NCBI GenBank assembly: GCA_964549785.1 | Contig: CAZJXA010000147.1 | Span: 1-8,265, forward strand | DNA: 8,265 nucleotides | Direction of reading: 5' to 3' | Source of the DNA: JBEIUO01 sp964549785 | Lineage (GTDB): Bacteria; Planctomycetota; Phycisphaerae; Phycisphaerales; UBA1924 | Shown here: one piece after another, positions 6,226-8,265 of the stretch | Position numbering within the stretch: the first letter of the stretch is position 1 | Layout: each line of letters begins with the position of its first letter | Notes under the pieces: model-generated | Told to the model about the DNA's origin: nothing | Database searches by the model: none | What the model saw: only the letters and a program-made list of their open reading frames with translations | Made by a program: the position numbers and the translations under genes

Positions 6226-8174
6226 TGGGCGGCTCCGTAGGCGGGGGTGGAGGCGTCATTGAATGCGCGTTGGATGTGATGGATGAGGGCGTCCAAGGCG
6301 GCTGCGCGAGCGAACTCGGTGGGAGGATCGAGCAACTGGCGGATGGTGGAAGCGAGCGGCTGCGACACGCTGGAGCGTGCGAAGACGGTGAGATTGGGGT
6401 CGATGGAGATTTGTTCGGGAAGCGAGGGCACTTTGACCGTGACGGAAGCGGACTGGGAATCGGTGTCGAGATAGGCCCAGTGGATGGTGCCGTCGGCGAA
6501 GCGGAGCCGGAAGGGCAGCGTGAAGGCGTAGGCGGGATTCAGGCGGTCGATGGTCTGGGTCTGCTCGACGGTGATCGAGAGCGTCTGCTCGTCGTCGTCG
6601 TGGGAGTAACCGACATCGAGCGAGGCCATGCCGGGGCGCAGGGCCCACTGCTCAAAGAAACGTTCGAGCGACTGCCCGCTGGTGGCCTCGAGCGCTCGAC
6701 GGAAGTCGGCGGTTTCGACGAGGCCGACGGCTTTGTGGTCGTCGATGTATTTGCGGACGCCGGCGAAGAACGCATCGTCACCGAGGCGTTCGCGGAGCAT
6801 GTGGAGAATGATGGCGCCCTTGCTGTAGACGTCGTCGACGCGCGAAAAAAGTTTGTCGGGATCGGTGTAGCGGTTAGTGACGAGCGCTGGCACTTGCGGG
6901 GCGGCGGCGCGGTTCATGCCGCGTTGCTTGCGGAAATTCTGGATGACCGCCCGTTGATAGGCGCGGGTGGCGGCCTCGGGGCTTGTTTTGGAGCCGACGT
7001 GTTCGGCCCAGAGGCACTCGGCGTAACTGGCCCAGCCTTCATTGAGCCAGAGGTGATCCCACGAACGGCAGGTAAGGAGATCGCCGAACCATTGATGCGC
7101 GAGTTCGTGCGCGATGAGGTCGTCCTGATCGCCCTTCTCGCCGCGGGCGGCACCGGAATAGAGGCTGGTTGCCGAGGTGTTCTCCATGCCACCGGCGACA
7201 AAGTCGCGGACGCAGAGTTGTGCGTACTTGGTCCAGGGGTAGGGTTCGTCGAAGAGTTTCTCGAAGACGGCGACCATCTCGGCGGTGTTGGCGAAGACCT
7301 CGCTGGCTTCGTCCTCGGCGCCCTGCTGAACGTAGAGCGGCATCGGGAGATTGGGGCGGGCGGAGTCGGGGCCGCCGAGTTCGACGATAGAGAACTTGCC
7401 GACCACCAGGGTGACGAGGTAGTTCGGGTGGGGCTTGTCCTGGACCCAGTGCCAGACGGTGCGGGCGCCCGATTTGGTCTGTCGCACGAGTTCGCCGTTG
7501 GAGCAGACCTTGTAGCCGGATTCAACATCGACGATCAGTTCGGTGGCGAGCCGTTCGTTGGGGAAGTCGTGGCACGGGAACCACCGGCTGTTTTCGTCGG
7601 CCTGGCCTTGGCTGTGAATCTGGGGGAAGGCGAGGGTGATGCTTTCCGCTTCTTCACGCGGGGCGGACCAGGTGAGGCCCTCGCCGCGGTTGCGCTTGAA
7701 GTTGAGGGAATACACGATTTCGACGTCGGCAGACTTGTTGAGGGCGAGGGGTTCGGGGAACTCGATGCGGAGAAAACCACCAGTTTGCTGGAAGGTGCAG
7801 GGGCGGCCGTCGAGTTTGACGCTCGCGATTTCCGGGCCTTTGCAATCGAGGATCAGGCTGGGGCGGGCCTGGCCGACGGGGGCGAGGGTCAGGACCATGC
7901 GGGCGTCGAGTTTGGCCTCGTTCATGTCGGGGATCGTGAGTTCGAGCACCATGCGTTGATGATCGAAGTGGACGGCGGGGGCCCACGTGGCGAGTTGACG
8001 GCCGTCGGAGGAGTCGAGTCGCGGATCGGGAGCGATCTGCGGAAGAGTGTCGGCGAACGGCTGGGACGTCTCGACCGGTTCGTCGATGGTGGCGGGCTGT
8101 GCGGCTGCGGGTGCGGCGACGAGCAGGGCGGCGGAAAGCGCGGCCACCCCGGTGGGCAAAAAGAAGGCTGTCAT
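6222..8174 (-). CDS. Secreted M1-family zinc aminopeptidase
   Basis: 650 residues, first gene of a two-gene peptidase operon. Residues 1-25 form a signal peptide: hydrophobic 9-21 and an AAA-Q cleavage site, again without a basic n-region, so export to the periplasm or beyond is likely. The N-terminal beta domain (about 65-265) contains FPCHDFPNERLATE (199-212). The active site has GGMEN (328-332, Glu331), HELAH (356-360, Glu357 catalytic), Glu379 in NEGWA as third zinc ligand 19 residues on, and Tyr450 in VYSKGA as the likely catalytic Tyr. A C-terminal beta region (about 520-600, TLSITVEQTQ then NPAYAFTLPF) ends the enzyme body; only a short helical tail follows, so the HEAT-like domain of its neighbour is absent. 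No strong Shine-Dalgarno precedes the ATG at 8174-8172. An aminopeptidase N-like role is inferred; leukotriene-A4-hydrolase-like activity is possible in M1 but not indicated. Confidence 0.95.
   Translation of the reverse strand: MTAFFLPTGVAALSAALLVAAPAAAQPATIDEPVETSQPFADTLPQIAPDPRLDSSDGRQLATWAPAVHFDHQRMVLELTIPDMNEAKLDARMVLTLAPVGQARPSLILDCKGPEIASVKLDGRPCTFQQTGGFLRIEFPEPLALNKSADVEIVYSLNFKRNRGEGLTWSAPREEAESITLAFPQIHSQGQADENSRWFPCHDFPNERLATELIVDVESGYKVCSNGELVRQTKSGARTVWHWVQDKPHPNYLVTLVVGKFSIVELGGPDSARPNLPMPLYVQQGAEDEASEVFANTAEMVAVFEKLFDEPYPWTKYAQLCVRDFVAGGMENTSATSLYSGAARGEKGDQDDLIAHELAHQWFGDLLTCRSWDHLWLNEGWASYAECLWAEHVGSKTSPEAATRAYQRAVIQNFRKQRGMNRAAAPQVPALVTNRYTDPDKLFSRVDDVYSKGAIILHMLRERLGDDAFFAGVRKYIDDHKAVGLVETADFRRALEATSGQSLERFFEQWALRPGMASLDVGYSHDDDEQTLSITVEQTQTIDRLNPAYAFTLPFRLRFADGTIHWAYLDTDSQSASVTVKVPSLPEQISIDPNLTVFARSSVSQPLASTIRQLLDPPTEFARAAALDALIHHIQRAFNDASTPAYGAAQ
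6233..6236 (-). promoter_or_regulatory. Shine-Dalgarno for the coupled GTG start of the downstream peptidase
   Basis: Minus-strand GGAG sits seven bases before the GTG at 6225-6223 and lies inside the last codons of the upstream peptidase gene. It supports the GTG start and reinitiation at the GTGA overlap. Confidence 0.6.
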
Positions 8175-8265
8175 GGCGAAAAGGCTAGCCGATGAATCGA
8201 GGGCACGCGGGGGGAATCGAAGGTGGTTGACGCGCAGGCGCCGGTTGGACCGCTTACCATATCTC
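8175..8265 (-). promoter_or_regulatory. Upstream region of the peptidase operon, promoter uncertain
   Basis: This 91-nt stretch precedes the first peptidase gene. On the minus strand TATGGT (8261-8256) could be a -10 element, but its -35 would fall outside the window. On the plus strand TTGACG (8227-8232) and TACCAT (8255-8260) resemble promoter hexamers, yet the 22-bp spacing is too long for a normal sigma-70 promoter. A divergent gene beyond the right edge is possible and not demonstrated. Confidence 0.2.

Noticed and set aside
6270..8195. 641-codon open frame on the plus strand, antisense to the 650-residue peptidase gene
   Set aside because: It mirrors a gene with clear M1 active-site motifs; its Gly/Val/Asp/Glu-rich, motif-free translation is what the complement of high-G+C codons produces.
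8227..8260. Plus-strand sigma-70 promoter for a divergent gene
   Set aside because: The TTGACG and TACCAT hexamers are 22 bp apart, outside the usual 16-19 range, and no downstream gene is in the window.

Overview
The window is G+C rich (about two thirds by eye) and carries four genes, all on the minus strand. Read in the direction of transcription, from high to low coordinates, they are: two adjacent paralogous secreted M1-family metallo-aminopeptidases (8174-6222 and 6225-3676), a complete 2-oxoglutarate dehydrogenase E1 gene (sucA, 3401-492), and the 5' end of the E2 gene (sucB, 322 to beyond the left edge). The organism is an aerobic-type bacterium with a complete E1/E2 2-oxoglutarate dehydrogenase. 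Base composition, signal-peptide-bearing peptidases and repeat-laden intergenic gaps would fit Planctomycetota (for example a Phycisphaerae-like lineage). That placement is an impression from sequence style; no phylogenetic marker was tested.

Layout. 1-322: sucB start, with the lipoyl domain and the beginning of an Ala/Pro linker. 323-491: a 169-nt gap full of short degenerate direct repeats. 492-3401: sucA. 3402-3675: a 274-nt gap with a ribosome binding site and small inverted repeats near sucA, then two clusters of degenerate 7-bp tandem repeats flanking a 10-bp-stem hairpin. 3676-6225: an 849-residue M1 aminopeptidase with a C-terminal HEAT-like helical-repeat domain. 6222-8174: a 650-residue M1 aminopeptidase without that domain. 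8175-8265: upstream region of the peptidase pair.

How the genes work together. The two peptidase genes overlap by four bases (GTGA) and are almost certainly co-transcribed and translationally coupled. Both keep the full M1 active site (GGMEN exopeptidase motif, HELAH zinc motif, downstream Glu ligand, catalytic Tyr) and probably trim N-terminal residues from peptides outside the cytoplasm. sucA and sucB encode successive components of the TCA-cycle enzyme converting 2-oxoglutarate to succinyl-CoA. The peptidase pair and sucAB look like separate transcription units that happen to be neighbours.

I found no mobile element, CRISPR array, tRNA, rRNA or convincing undescribed multi-gene system. 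The least ordinary features are the heptameric repeat clusters (one runs into a stop codon), the repeat-filled sucA-sucB gap with no clear Shine-Dalgarno for sucB, and the tandem M1 pair in which one copy has gained or kept a HEAT-like tail and an in-frame 18-bp duplication.
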